From: Deltaproteobacteria bacterium Ga0077539
GTDB lineage: Bacteria; Myxococcota_A; Polyangia; Polyangiales; Ga0077539
Length of the DNA: 64,000 bases
Assembly: GCA_001465015.1 (NCBI GenBank)
Contig: LNEO01000108.1
Location: 1-64,000, forward strand
Reading direction: 5' to 3'
Positions 36,610-46,413 of the stretch are shown in pieces (the stretch's first letter is position 1; each line of letters begins with the position of its first letter). The translations under genes and the position numbers were made by a program. A model generated the notes under the pieces. The model had not been told where the DNA came from. It was given only the letters and a program-made list of their open reading frames with translations, and did no database searches.

Positions 36610-39279
36610 TCAGACGGTCACGATCTCGTACAAGCGCGCGAGCGCTGCGTCGATTTGGGCGACGTCCGGTCCTCCAGCTTGCGCCATGTCAGCGCGGCCG
36701 CCGCCGCTGCCGCCGACGACGAGCGCGAGCTCCTTCACGAGCTTGCCCGCGTTGAACTTCGCGGTGAGCTCCTTCGACACCGTGCAGACGAGCGCGACCT
36801 TCGCGCCGTCCACGCCCGCGACCGCGACGACCGCGTTGCCGAGCTTGTCGCGGAGCTTCTCGGCCACCTCTCGCAGGGTCGCAGCGTCGCCGACGGGCGC
36901 GCGATACGCGAGCACCTTGCAGTCGCCCACGACGCGCGCGTCCGCGGTCGGATCCGAAGCGGCAGAGCCGCCCTCGGCGAGGCGCTTCTCGAGCGCGCGA
37001 ACCTGCTTCTGCAAGTCTTTCTGCTCGTCGACCGCGCGCTTGACGCGCTCGACAAGCTCGCTCGGAGAGGCTTTGAGCGCGAGCGACGCCTCCTTCACGC
37101 GGACCTCTTGCGCGCGCATGTGCGCGAGCGCGTTGAGCCCAGTCGAGCCGGCGACTCGCCGAACTCCTCGGGCGACCGGCTCGTCGCTGACGAGCTTGAA
37201 GAGCCCGATGTCGCCGGTGCGCGTCGCGTGCGTTCCACCGCACAGCTCGACGCTCTCGCTGCCGATGTGGAGCATGCGAACCACGTCGCCGTAGTTCTCC
37301 TCGAAGATCATCATGGCGCCGGACTTGCGCGCCTCGTCTTGCGACGTGACGTCCGTGCGCACCGGCAGGTTCGCGAGGATGTCTTTGTTGACGAGGTCTT
37401 CGATCGTCTCGATCTCGCTCGCGGTGAGCGCGCGCTCGGTCGCGTAGTCGAAGCGCATCGTGTCCGGGCCCACCTTCGAGCCGCGCTGGGTCGCCGTTGG
37501 GCCGAGCACCTTGCGAAGCGCCCAGTGAAGCAAGTGGGTCGCGGAGTGATTGCGCCGCGTCGCCGAGCGCGCGTCGTGGTCCACCGTGAGCTTCACGCTC
37601 GCGCCCTTCTGCGCGCTTCCGCGCTCGATCACCGCGACGTGAACCACGAGACCATCCACTGGCTTCTGCGTGTCCGACACCGTCGCGACGAAGTCTTTGC
37701 CCTCGATCACGCCTCGGTCGCCGACCTGACCGCCGCTCTCGCCGTAGAACGGCGTGACGGGCGTGACGAGAAACACGCTGTCGCCTTCGGACGCGCTCGA
37801 CACGATCGCGCCGTCGCGCAGGATCAGCGCGATCGTGCTCGTGTCTTCTTCGCGGTCGTAGCCGGTGAACGTCACCGGCTTCTCGAGGCCGAGCCGCGCC
37901 TGCTTGAAGATCTCTGCGGTCCCCTTGGCGATCGAGCCGCCATCGCCCTTGGACTTCTCCGAGAACGCCTTGCGCGCACGCTCGAACGCTTCGTGATCGA
38001 TCACGAAGCCCTGCTCCTGCCCGATGACCTCCGTCAGGTCGAGGGGAAAGCCGTAGGTCGAATACAGGTCGAACGCGAAGTCGCCGTCCATCACGCGCGC
38101 TCCACCCTCGGTACGCCAACCTGCATACTCGCTGATGAGCTTCTGTCCGATCGGGAGCTTCTCGCGAAACAAGACCTCTTCGCGCTTGGTCTCCGTGACG
38201 ATGAAGTCCCGCTGGTCGACGAGCGACGGGTACGTCGGCCCGAGCATCGCGATGACCCGCTCGCAGAGCTCGTGAAAGCGCACCTCTTCGATGCCGAGCT
38301 TCTTCCCGTGCCGGATCGCGCGGCGCATCACGGAGCGAAGCGCGCTGCCTCTGCCTTCGTTGGACGGCGAGATGCCTTCGCTCAAGCAAATCGCTGTGAG
38401 CCGCGCGTGGTCCGCGAGGACGCGCATGGAGACGTCGTCCTCGCTGTCGGAGCCGCCGTAGCGCTTTCCCGCGATCTCGCCAGCGAGCTCGGCGAGCGGA
38501 CGCAAGCGATCAGTCTCGTAGTTGCTCGCGACGCCCTGCATGACCGCGCACAGACGCTCGAGGCCCATGCCGGTGTCGACCGATTGCATCGGCAGCGGCG
38601 TGAGCTTTCCGTCCGCCGAGCGGTCGAACTGCATGAAGACGTTGTTCCAGATCTCGACCCAGCCCTTGCCGTCGGCGCTGGGCTCTTCGCCGAAGGTCTT
38701 CGGGTCCGGCTCGATGCCGCCCATCGCGTAGTGAATCTCCGTGCACGGTCCGCACGGGCCCGTGTCACCCATGGTCCAGAAGTTGTCCTTCTTGCCCATG
38801 CCGATGATTCGGTCGTCTCCGAAGCCAGTGACCTCGCGCCAGATCGCGCGCGCCTCGTCGTCCGCAGGCAGCCCGTCCTCGCCGCCGAACACCGTGATCA
38901 CCAGGCGCTCGGTCGGAATCCCGCAGACGACCGTCAGAAACTCCCACGCGAACGCGATCGCGTCGCGCTTGAAGTAATCGCCGAACGAGAAGTTGCCGAG
39001 CATCTCGAAGAACGTGTGGTGCCTCGCGGTGCGACCCACGTTTTCGAGATCGTTGTGCTTGCCCGACATACGGATGCACTTCTGCGCGGACGTCGCGCGG
39101 GTGTAACCGCGCTTCTCTTTGCCGCTGAAGAGGTCCTTGAACTGCACCATCCCCGAGTTGGCGAAGAGCAGCGAGGCGTCGCCCTTGACGCCGCTCGACG
39201 CGACGACGGTGTGACCCTTCGATTCGAAGAACGAGAGAAACGCGCGGCGCAGCTCGTCCGCAGTTCGAGGTTTGCTCAT
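36610..39279 (-). CDS. alaS: Alanyl-tRNA synthetase
   Basis: The 889-residue enzyme has the class II catalytic domain (FANSGMVQFKDLFSG, RATSAQKCIRMSGKHNDLENVG, RHHTFFEMLGNFSFGDYFK), the tRNA-recognition helices, and the editing domain with zinc-binding HSATHLLHWAL and later CGGTHATRTG. The C-terminal coiled coil and DHHA1 domain (SGGGRADMAQAGG) complete the protein. Length and domain order are normal. The start MSKPRTADELRRAFLSFFESKGH fits the family. Confidence 0.98.
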   Translation of the reverse strand: MSKPRTADELRRAFLSFFESKGHTVVASSGVKGDASLLFANSGMVQFKDLFSGKEKRGYTRATSAQKCIRMSGKHNDLENVGRTARHHTFFEMLGNFSFGDYFKRDAIAFAWEFLTVVCGIPTERLVITVFGGEDGLPADDEARAIWREVTGFGDDRIIGMGKKDNFWTMGDTGPCGPCTEIHYAMGGIEPDPKTFGEEPSADGKGWVEIWNNVFMQFDRSADGKLTPLPMQSVDTGMGLERLCAVMQGVASNYETDRLRPLAELAGEIAGKRYGGSDSEDDVSMRVLADHARLTAICLSEGISPSNEGRGSALRSVMRRAIRHGKKLGIEEVRFHELCERVIAMLGPTYPSLVDQRDFIVTETKREEVLFREKLPIGQKLISEYAGWRTEGGARVMDGDFAFDLYSTYGFPLDLTEVIGQEQGFVIDHEAFERARKAFSEKSKGDGGSIAKGTAEIFKQARLGLEKPVTFTGYDREEDTSTIALILRDGAIVSSASEGDSVFLVTPVTPFYGESGGQVGDRGVIEGKDFVATVSDTQKPVDGLVVHVAVIERGSAQKGASVKLTVDHDARSATRRNHSATHLLHWALRKVLGPTATQRGSKVGPDTMRFDYATERALTASEIETIEDLVNKDILANLPVRTDVTSQDEARKSGAMMIFEENYGDVVRMLHIGSESVELCGGTHATRTGDIGLFKLVSDEPVARGVRRVAGSTGLNALAHMRAQEVRVKEASLALKASPSELVERVKRAVDEQKDLQKQVRALEKRLAEGGSAASDPTADARVVGDCKVLAYRAPVGDAATLREVAEKLRDKLGNAVVAVAGVDGAKVALVCTVSKELTAKFNAGKLVKELALVVGGSGGGRADMAQAGGPDVAQIDAALARLYEIVTV

Positions 39280-39359
39280 GGCTATACTGCGTGGGCTCGT
39301 AACGCCATTGCGGGCTTTGCGCTAGAGGCTGCGTGCGTCCGGCGAGCCCGTCGCAGCCA

Positions 39360-40865
39360 TCACGAGAACGGATCGGGGGGCGGGCCCTGCGGGCGCGGCG
39401 GCGGCGGAGTTGGCCGAGGCGCTTCGGGTTCTGGCCGCGGGGCCTCGGGCTCGGGCGTCGCGGCCGCGCGACGGGCGGCGCCGCGAACGCCAAACGCGTA
39501 GGAGACGCCCAAATGAACGCGCAGATAATCGTCCACGGAGTCGCTGCCGGTCCCGACGTCTGCCCGACCCGAGAACGTCGTTCGATACCGCAGCCACGAT
39601 CCGGTCGCGCGGATCGCGAGGCCCGGAACAGCGCCGTCGATCCGGAGCTCCATGCCGCCCGAACCGCCGAACCCCCACGAGAGGCCCGCGTTTTCGCCGT
39701 AGGCCATGCGCGCCTCGGCGCCGACCGAGACCACCCGCAGCTCGCCCGCGAACAGCGCCGAGAGCTCGACCGAGCCGTTGGCGATAAAGGGAACCGCGCC
39801 TTCGGCCCGCGCTCGCAGACCGATGTACGACATTCGAACGAGCTGCTGCGCTGGCGCGAGTCGCGCCGTGTTGATGTCGAAGGCGTGAAAGACGAACCCC
39901 ACGTCCGATCGAAACGCGCCGCCGCCCGGCGGCAAATACGCCACGGACGCGCCGCCGCCGACGTCGAACGCTGACGTTTGCAGGGACACGACCGTGCCCT
40001 CGGTGCTCGTTCCGCGAGAGGCGATCACGAGAGGCAGCGTCCCGTAGGCGTGCGCCCCGAGGCCGAGCCGGTCGTTTTGCATCCGGTAGAATACGTGTGC
40101 CGCGAGTCCGCCCTCGAAGAAGCCGCCGTTCTCGTAGCCTCGCGGCGAGCGCTCGCCGAGCACCGGCATGCGCCACGAGCGCGCAGACCACCCGGTGTTG
40201 AGGGCGAGCTGCACGACGCCGAGCCCTGGCAGCGCGCGCACCGTCTCCCCCGCCGGCGTCGGCTCTGTGTTGTCGCTCGAGCCGTTGGCGCCCGAGCTGC
40301 TATTGCCCGCGTTGTTGCCCGCGTTGTTGCCCGCGTTGTTGCCCGCGTTGTTGCTCGGCTGCGAAGCCGTCGATCCGCCGCCCCCCGACACCGTGCTGCG
40401 AAAATGCGGAAACAGCTCGCCCCACAACTGCGACTCGATCGCGTCGAGGTCGTCGATGCGACCGATCTCGAGGTTGACTGTGCCGATGATCGAGCCGTCG
40501 CGGCCGCGCGCGACGCGAATGCGCAGGGCGAAGCCGCGGCCCATTCGAGAGATGTCTGCCACCATGATCGCGTCGAGCCGCAGCTCGCGCGCCACCGCGC
40601 GAAGGTCGTCTTCGCCCACCCTGCCGACGACGCCGAGCCGAGACGCGACGCCGAAATAGGTGCTGCCGGGGATCGACTGAACCTCGCCGCCGTGAAGCTC
40701 GAGGATGCTGTTCAGCTTGTCCGCGAGCTGCTCGTTGTTGGGTCCCGAGACCGGTCCCAGCGCGACACGCGGCGATTGCTGTGCAACCGCCACGCGAGCT
40801 GGAGCCATCACGCAAACCGCCGCACCCGCGGCGAGCGCGAGCGGCCACCAAGAGCGAAAGCGCAT
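39360..40865 (-). CDS. Secreted outer-membrane-associated protein with NNAG repeats
   Basis: The 501-residue protein has a signal peptide (about residues 1-28, ending VAVAQ), a globular domain of about 130 residues (VALGPVSGPNNEQLADKLNSIL, then FGVASRLGV and RELRLDAIMVADISRMG) like the effector domains of surface lipoproteins, a low-complexity linker with four NNAG repeats, and a C-terminal beta-barrel-like half (GLAAHVFYRMQNDRLGLGAHAY, FRSDVGFVFHAFD). It ends in a Pro/Glu-rich tail (PEPEAPRPEPEAPRP). No family named. It is divergent from the TonB-receptor-like gene. Confidence 0.75.
   Translation of the reverse strand: MRFRSWWPLALAAGAAVCVMAPARVAVAQQSPRVALGPVSGPNNEQLADKLNSILELHGGEVQSIPGSTYFGVASRLGVVGRVGEDDLRAVARELRLDAIMVADISRMGRGFALRIRVARGRDGSIIGTVNLEIGRIDDLDAIESQLWGELFPHFRSTVSGGGGSTASQPSNNAGNNAGNNAGNNAGNSSSGANGSSDNTEPTPAGETVRALPGLGVVQLALNTGWSARSWRMPVLGERSPRGYENGGFFEGGLAAHVFYRMQNDRLGLGAHAYGTLPLVIASRGTSTEGTVVSLQTSAFDVGGGASVAYLPPGGGAFRSDVGFVFHAFDINTARLAPAQQLVRMSYIGLRARAEGAVPFIANGSVELSALFAGELRVVSVGAEARMAYGENAGLSWGFGGSGGMELRIDGAVPGLAIRATGSWLRYRTTFSGRADVGTGSDSVDDYLRVHLGVSYAFGVRGAARRAAATPEPEAPRPEPEAPRPTPPPPRPQGPPPDPFS
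40303..40350. repeat. Four perfect 12-base tandem repeats (NNAG coding)
   Basis: TTGCCCGCGTTG is repeated four times without mismatch at 40303, 40315, 40327 and 40339. On the minus strand it encodes Asn-Ala-Gly-Asn. It is probably a variable linker of the secreted protein. Confidence 0.97.
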
Positions 40866-40972
40866 CGTCGACCGTCTTCTACGCTATCAGAGCTTTCGCT
40901 CACTCGAACAGCAGTCTTTTTCGCACCGCGTGTTGGCGATATACACGGGGCCTTCCAAGAGACGTCAGCCGG

Positions 40973-43027
40973 ATGATCATGGTTCGAAAAGCGGGACTCA
41001 CTCCCACGAGCGCTGCGTGCACCGTCGCGACGGTATTGCTCGCCGTCGCTGCCACCGGTCACGGGCAAGGCAGGCGACGGACGCGCAACGTGCGCCCTGC
41101 GTCCGACGGCGTGACCGTGCGAGCCCGGCCCGAGCAGGCAGCGGCGACGCGCATGACCTTTCGCGGCGCAGAGACCGCCAACGTACCGGGAACGGCCGGC
41201 GACGCAGCCCGGGTCGTCGCGTCGCAGCCTGGCGTGATGAGAACGCCGTTCGGCGTTGGCTTCTTCGCAGTTCGCGGGACGAGCTTCGAGAACACCGGGC
41301 TCATCGTCGAAGGCTTTCCGGTCCCGGTTCTCTATCACTTCGCCGCAGGCCCCTCCGTCGTTCCCACGCGGCTCGTGTCGTCGCTGGACTTCTATCCGGG
41401 CGGGTATCCGGCGCAGTACGGACGGTACGCGGGCGGCCTCGTTTCGCTCGAGATCGCAGCGCCCGACGTGCAGCGCCGCACGATCGACGCAGAGGTGAGC
41501 ATCTTCGGCGCCAGCGCTGCGGTGACAGCCCCGTTCGAAGGCAGACGAGGAGGAGTCTCGTTCGGCGTTCGGCGCAGCTACTACGACGTGCTTCTGCCGC
41601 TCGTGTTTCCGAGCGTCACGCTGAACTTCGGCGACGCGCAGGCGGTGATCGATTGGCGCGTGAACGATCGGACGAGAGCGCAGCTCGTGTTTCTGGGCTC
41701 GACGGACGTCTACGATCGAAGCGACATCCGTCGGGCCGCTGGCGCATCGACGCTCAACCGCGACGGGATTCAGGTCCACTTCTTTCGAGTGATCGGCAAG
41801 ATCGATCACCGATACGCCAATGGATTCGCGCTCAACTTCTCAGCGATGGTGGGGGCAGATGACATCAGCTTCTCGAGCGCGGACACCGGCCGGCCCGACA
41901 CCAACATTCGGTACGGAGGAGCCACGGTGGGCGAGCGCGCCTCTGTGCGCATTCCGCTCGGAAACCAGTGGGCAGCGTCGCTAGGCATCGACTCGCTCGC
42001 GACGCTGTTTCGGTCGACCGTCACGTTTCCTGAGCTGTTGGGAACGTCCATCGTCCCCAACCCGCAAGCCAATCGCTTCGCCACCTACGCGGAGGCCGAC
42101 GTCACCCAGTGGGACGTCACGCCGTGGGCGGAGATCGTCGGTCGCGCCGGACCGGTCGACACTAGTGTTGGCGTTCGCGCGAGCTACCTGCACTCCGGCG
42201 GAAAGAACTACTGGCTCGTCGACCCGCGGGGCGTCGTCCGCGTCGCGCTCGATCGACGCACGACGCTCATCGCGTCCACGGGGCTCTTTTCGCAGCCGGC
42301 GCCGTTTTTCGCGCTCGTTCCGCTGCTCGGCAACGGCGCGCTCGGACCGCAGACGAGCTGGCAGAGCAGCGTCGGCGTGGAGGCGCGGCTCGACGAAGGG
42401 TACGACGTTCGATCGACGGTCTTTATCAATCGAATGTGGGGGCTCCCGCGGCCGACCAACGAGCTCGTCGAGCTGCGACCCGGCGACGTTCGACGGATCT
42501 TGCTCACGGACAACGGCGAGGGGTTCGCGAGCGGCATCGAGCTGTACGTGCGTCGACGTTTGCTGCGCGGCGTCTTTGGTTGGGTCAGCGCGACGTGGTC
42601 TCGCGCCGAGCGCTGGATCCCAGGAGGCGCGCCGTTTCCGTTCGCCCTCGACCAGTCGTTTGTCCTCAACGCCGCAGCGTCGTGGGAGATCAACTCGCGC
42701 TGGCGTCTCGGCGCGCGCTTCGCGCTCTCGACAGGAACGCCCACCAACCGCGTGTACGGCGCGACGTGGGACGCGGACGCGAGCACGTTTCGACCTGACT
42801 ACACGCCCGAGGGCGAGCGCTTGCCAGTGTTTCACCAGCTCGATTTGCGCCTCGACTACCGCTTTCGCTCGCTCGGAGCGGACATGAATTTCTACGTCGA
42901 CGTCCTCAACGTCTACTTCGCGCGCGGCACGGAGGGCTGGAACTTTCAGTACGACTACCGTACCCGCCAGCCGCTGCAGGGCCTTCCCCTGTTGCCCGTC
43001 GTCGGCGTGAAAGCGCAGTGGCGATGA
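40973..43027 (+). CDS. TonB-dependent receptor-like outer-membrane protein
   Basis: The 684-residue protein begins with a signal-like segment (CTVATVLLAVAATGHGQG) and then a plug domain: AARVVASQPGVMRTPFGVGFFAVRGTSFENTGLIVEGFPVPVLYHF is the VRG/plug region, with YPGGYPAQYGRYAGGLVSLEI at its end. The rest is a beta-barrel with many alternating strands and terminal VVGVKAQWR. It should transport a substrate across the outer membrane with TonB energy; the ligand is unknown. No obvious TonB box was found. ATG 40973 or 40979 are both possible. The stop overlaps the next ATG, so the downstream lipoprotein is co-translated. Confidence 0.82.
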   Translation: MIMVRKAGLTPTSAACTVATVLLAVAATGHGQGRRRTRNVRPASDGVTVRARPEQAAATRMTFRGAETANVPGTAGDAARVVASQPGVMRTPFGVGFFAVRGTSFENTGLIVEGFPVPVLYHFAAGPSVVPTRLVSSLDFYPGGYPAQYGRYAGGLVSLEIAAPDVQRRTIDAEVSIFGASAAVTAPFEGRRGGVSFGVRRSYYDVLLPLVFPSVTLNFGDAQAVIDWRVNDRTRAQLVFLGSTDVYDRSDIRRAAGASTLNRDGIQVHFFRVIGKIDHRYANGFALNFSAMVGADDISFSSADTGRPDTNIRYGGATVGERASVRIPLGNQWAASLGIDSLATLFRSTVTFPELLGTSIVPNPQANRFATYAEADVTQWDVTPWAEIVGRAGPVDTSVGVRASYLHSGGKNYWLVDPRGVVRVALDRRTTLIASTGLFSQPAPFFALVPLLGNGALGPQTSWQSSVGVEARLDEGYDVRSTVFINRMWGLPRPTNELVELRPGDVRRILLTDNGEGFASGIELYVRRRLLRGVFGWVSATWSRAERWIPGGAPFPFALDQSFVLNAAASWEINSRWRLGARFALSTGTPTNRVYGATWDADASTFRPDYTPEGERLPVFHQLDLRLDYRFRSLGADMNFYVDVLNVYFARGTEGWNFQYDYRTRQPLQGLPLLPVVGVKAQWR

Positions 43028-43947
43028 CTCGAGCTCGCAGGATTGTATGCGCCGCGCTCGCCGCGCTGCTCTTCGGGTGTCCGGGCCCCTTCGCGTCGCC
43101 CTCGCTCGTCGACTATCCGAGGGTGCTCGCGGTCGTGGCCGAGGCGCCCACTGTCGAGCCCGGCGCGCAGGTGACGCTCACGCCGATCGTAGGCGGATCC
43201 GTGAACACCGGCGTCTTCTCGTGGTCGCTGTGCGTGCGTCCCGAGCTGGCGTCGACGGGGCTCCCGCTGAGCTCCTTCGGCGCGTTCGAGGCAGAGCGCG
43301 GGTGCGACACCGAGGGCGCGCTCGTCATCGCGCCGCCCTCGTCCGAGCGCTCGCCAACATTCAGCGTGCCCGCGGGATTGCTCACCGACGAAGCCGCGCT
43401 CCGCGTCGCGTTCGGCGCGAACCTCTCGGGCGAGACCTTGCGCTCGCTCGCGGCGCGCGCAGGGGTCACCGCGGTGGCGAGCGTCACGTGGACCGTCGAT
43501 GGAATGACGACCCACGCATTCAAGCGAGTCCTGATTCGTCTGGGAGAACGCAACACCAACCCGGCCGCTCCGTCCGTTCGCATCAACGGTCGAACCGTGC
43601 GCCGAAGCCCGGCGCGCGCCGACGAGCTGTGCGAGCCCGACGACGGCATGGGCCCCATCGGCGTGGCGATGGGCGCGCGCGTGCTGCTCGAGCCGAGCAC
43701 GGACGAGTCGTGGGTCGAGCAGTTCACGATCCTCGACGCGAGCGGCAACCTCGTCGAGCAGAGCGAGGGTTCGTTTCGCAGCTGGTTCAGCACCGCCGGG
43801 CAGTTCGATCTTGGCCGATCGCGCGCGCCGGACCTCAACCCGTCGTGGGTCGCGCCTCGCGTTCCGGGCGACGTCACCCTTTGGTTGATCCTTCGTGACG
43901 GTCACGGCGGCACGAGCGCGTGTCGCTGGACCATCGCTGTTCGTTGA
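43024..43947 (+). CDS. Lipoprotein coupled to the TonB-receptor-like gene
   Basis: The ATG overlaps the upstream stop (ATGA). A lipobox LLFGC lies near residue 21 (AALAALLFGC). The mature part, about 285 residues, is beta-rich and contains four Cys residues in likely disulfide pairs. I recognise no domain. Translational coupling suggests that it is the surface or periplasmic partner of the receptor, for example a substrate-binding subunit in the manner of SusD-type partners, although the sequence shows no SusD homology. Confidence 0.72.
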   Translation: MTRARRIVCAALAALLFGCPGPFASPSLVDYPRVLAVVAEAPTVEPGAQVTLTPIVGGSVNTGVFSWSLCVRPELASTGLPLSSFGAFEAERGCDTEGALVIAPPSSERSPTFSVPAGLLTDEAALRVAFGANLSGETLRSLAARAGVTAVASVTWTVDGMTTHAFKRVLIRLGERNTNPAAPSVRINGRTVRRSPARADELCEPDDGMGPIGVAMGARVLLEPSTDESWVEQFTILDASGNLVEQSEGSFRSWFSTAGQFDLGRSRAPDLNPSWVAPRVPGDVTLWLILRDGHGGTSACRWTIAVR

Positions 43948-44031
43948 GCGAACGCGAGCTCGAATCGCTTCGCGGCACGTCGTCGTCGAGCGATGCGACG
44001 CTCGCTCGAGCGTGTTGGGTCGTTGGCGCAG

Positions 44032-44553
44032 TCAGCGCGAGCGGAGCTCGGGGTCGACCCGACCCGCGCCAGATTTCCAAGCGCGAACGCACTCGAAGAC
44101 GATCGAGGCCCCGCCCAACGTGAGCGCGAGCACGACGCCGAGGTCGACGCTTCCGCGCCACGGCTGCGGGAGCTTTCGCACGAGCAGCACGATCAGAACG
44201 ATCCCGAGGAGCATCGTCCAGGCGGACACGAGCCTTCGCGGAGGGGTGTCGAAGAGCGAAAGCGCGTGAAACGGCGCCAGGATTCGCGCGACGAGCGAGC
44301 CGCTCTTGGCGAGGTAGAGGAGCCTCGCTGCCATCCGCGGCGCGAGCAGCTGACCGAACGCGCGAAAGCCCTCTGCGTAGACGATCACCGCCGTCCAGAG
44401 CAGCGTGAACACGAGCTGGGGGCCCGAGAGCATTCCGTGCGCGACGCCTTCGAGCGCGACGCGCGAGAGCCGCACGATCGCGTCGAGCAGCGACAGAACG
44501 ACCGCGCCAGCGCCCCACACCATCACCCAATACGCAGGCCGCATCTCGCTCAT
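44032..44553 (-). CDS. Small multi-helix membrane protein
   Basis: The 173-residue product has four hydrophobic helices (YWVMVWGAGAVVLSLLDAIV, LVFTLLWTAVIVYAEGF, LVSAWTMLLGIVLIVLLV and VVLALTLGGASIVFECV). No family is recognised. ATG 44553 overlaps the stop of the FG-GAP protein gene upstream (44550), so it is probably translated with it. Confidence 0.68.
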   Translation of the reverse strand: MSEMRPAYWVMVWGAGAVVLSLLDAIVRLSRVALEGVAHGMLSGPQLVFTLLWTAVIVYAEGFRAFGQLLAPRMAARLLYLAKSGSLVARILAPFHALSLFDTPPRRLVSAWTMLLGIVLIVLLVRKLPQPWRGSVDLGVVLALTLGGASIVFECVRAWKSGAGRVDPELRSR

Positions 44554-46385
44554 CGCTGCGCCCGAAACTCGATGACCACCGGCCCGTCTGCACCTGGCGA
44601 GGAGCGATCGATGAGCGGCGCGGTCAACGCTTGTTGCACGCAGTCGCGCAGAGCGTCGTTGCTCTGCTCGCCCCACGCGACGCCCGCGACGCTGACGACG
44701 CCAGCGTCCGAGCGAAGCAGCGTCAGGGACGCGGTCGCCTGGTGATTGCAGTCCTCTCGCAGCCAGCGCTCGTGACACTGCGCGAGGGCGACGGTCCGTT
44801 CGCGCAGCGCCGCTTCGATGCGCGCTCGATCGGCGCGGACCATCGGAGCTCCGACGGTCACGAGCGCCTCGGGGTGTTCGGTCGCAGACGCGACCTCGCA
44901 GCGGCGCGCGCGGGGCGGAAGCTCTCTCGGATGCCCGCCTCCCTGCGAGGACGAGCGGCCCGCGAGCGAATAGCCGAACCCCTCTGGACCGGGCGCCAGC
45001 TCGACGCGCGCGAGCTCGCCCCGGAGCGGACTGGCGACATAGAGCGTCGCCATCCCTCCGTCGTCGCGAGCGGCGCGAACGATGATGTCGTCACGACCAT
45101 CGCCGTCGATGTCACCGCCGTCCACGAGGGTGACGCCGAGGGCGCCGGCGCTCTCGCTGACGCGAAGGACTCGGTCCGGCGCGGGCCAGTTCGACTCGGC
45201 GTTGCCGCGGTACACGAGGACCGCCCGGAGATTGGGGTCGGCGACGACGATCTCGTCACGGCCGTCGCCGTCTTGATCGCGCACGACGAGCACCGAGCGA
45301 CCCACGGCCGCTTCGTTGCGCTCGCTGGTGGGCGCCGAGAGCGCCACCTGGCGGCTGTCTCCGAGGACGTCGAAGTGAACGACGCCGGCGCGCGTGACGC
45401 CCTCGGGCGCGACGCCGTATTGAAAAGTGAGCACAATTTCACCATCGCCGTCGCCGTCTACGTCTCCGATGGCGACGTCGGACCAGCGTTGCGGGGCATC
45501 GTGCGGGTCGTCCAAGACGATCGCGGCGCGCTCTTCGAAGCCTCCAGCCCGGCCTCGAAACACGATCGCCTTCGGCGGCGCGAGCACGACCATGTCGCGA
45601 AACGCGTCGCGATCGACGTGACCGATCACGATTCGCTGCACCTCGCCCTGCTCGATGAAGAGCCTCTGCGATGGCGTCCGCCCGTCGCTGCGCAGGACCC
45701 AGAGCTCGTCGCCCTGGCAAAACTCCGATCGTTGCGCGCCAGCTTCGCTCTGGGCATCGGCGTCCGCGGCGTCGCCAGCGTCGCGGACTGGTTCGATCAA
45801 GGACACGCGTGTGCGTCGCGCGGACACGACGAAGCCCGTGGTGCGAGGGCCGTCGATCGCGTCGACGCGAGCGATGTGCGCGCCGACGAAGGCGTAGTGA
45901 TCGGTCCCCTCGCCCATCGGAGCGGGTGCTTCGATTCGATACGCAGGCTCTCTGCCGAACCCTCGGGCGTCGCCCAGGTAGATGCGGACTCCCCCTCGGG
46001 GACAAGCTTCTTGTGGCGACACAGCGGCCTCGCCGATCGCCAGCTCGCTACGGCGATCGCCGTTGAGATCGCCAATGAAAGCCATCGCGCCTGCGCGGAC
46101 GGGAGACGGGTCGCTCGCGCTGACGGTCCAACGCCAGGGCGCGGACGAGAGGGCTAGCGACGACGCGCGATGCGTGCCGAACAGCAGCATGGCGCCCAGG
46201 GGAGCGTCGGCGACCGCGATGTCTGCGAGCCCGTCGCCGTTGGCGTCGTTGATCACCGCGCGCGCTCGAACGGAGGTCGCCGCCCGCTGCGGCTGCGAGC
46301 GATGACGCTTTCGGCAGCCGGTGGTCGTGTCCGCGATCGCGGTGAGCGCCGCGAGCGACAAGAGCGCGCCGGCGACGCGTCGCAT
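44550..46385 (-). CDS. FG-GAP repeat lipoprotein with AgmX-like C-terminus
   Basis: The 611-residue protein starts with a lipoprotein signal (AALTAIADTTTGC near residue 24). Several FG-GAP/VCBS-type repeats of the form D-x-N/D-G-D-G-x-D-D/E follow, for example DANGDGLADIAVAD, DVDGDGDGEIVLTF, DQDGDGRDEIVVAD and DIDGDGRDDIIVRA. They build a beta-propeller that binds calcium. The last 110 residues (about 500-611) differ: they have paired Cys (ALAQCHERWLREDCNHQ, LRDCVQQAL) and resemble the C-terminal domain of AgmX/PglI-type gliding proteins. ATG 46385 gives the best signal peptide. Confidence 0.85.
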   Translation of the reverse strand: MRRVAGALLSLAALTAIADTTTGCRKRHRSQPQRAATSVRARAVINDANGDGLADIAVADAPLGAMLLFGTHRASSLALSSAPWRWTVSASDPSPVRAGAMAFIGDLNGDRRSELAIGEAAVSPQEACPRGGVRIYLGDARGFGREPAYRIEAPAPMGEGTDHYAFVGAHIARVDAIDGPRTTGFVVSARRTRVSLIEPVRDAGDAADADAQSEAGAQRSEFCQGDELWVLRSDGRTPSQRLFIEQGEVQRIVIGHVDRDAFRDMVVLAPPKAIVFRGRAGGFEERAAIVLDDPHDAPQRWSDVAIGDVDGDGDGEIVLTFQYGVAPEGVTRAGVVHFDVLGDSRQVALSAPTSERNEAAVGRSVLVVRDQDGDGRDEIVVADPNLRAVLVYRGNAESNWPAPDRVLRVSESAGALGVTLVDGGDIDGDGRDDIIVRAARDDGGMATLYVASPLRGELARVELAPGPEGFGYSLAGRSSSQGGGHPRELPPRARRCEVASATEHPEALVTVGAPMVRADRARIEAALRERTVALAQCHERWLREDCNHQATASLTLLRSDAGVVSVAGVAWGEQSNDALRDCVQQALTAPLIDRSSPGADGPVVIEFRAQR

Positions 46386-46413
46386 CGAGGCTCGTCGCCG
46401 ACGGTCCACTGCG

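Noticed and set aside
36163..39501. A 1112-codon plus-strand open frame
   Set aside because: It lies antisense to alaS and its product is Arg/Ala/Asp-rich without motifs. It is a shadow of high-GC codon usage.
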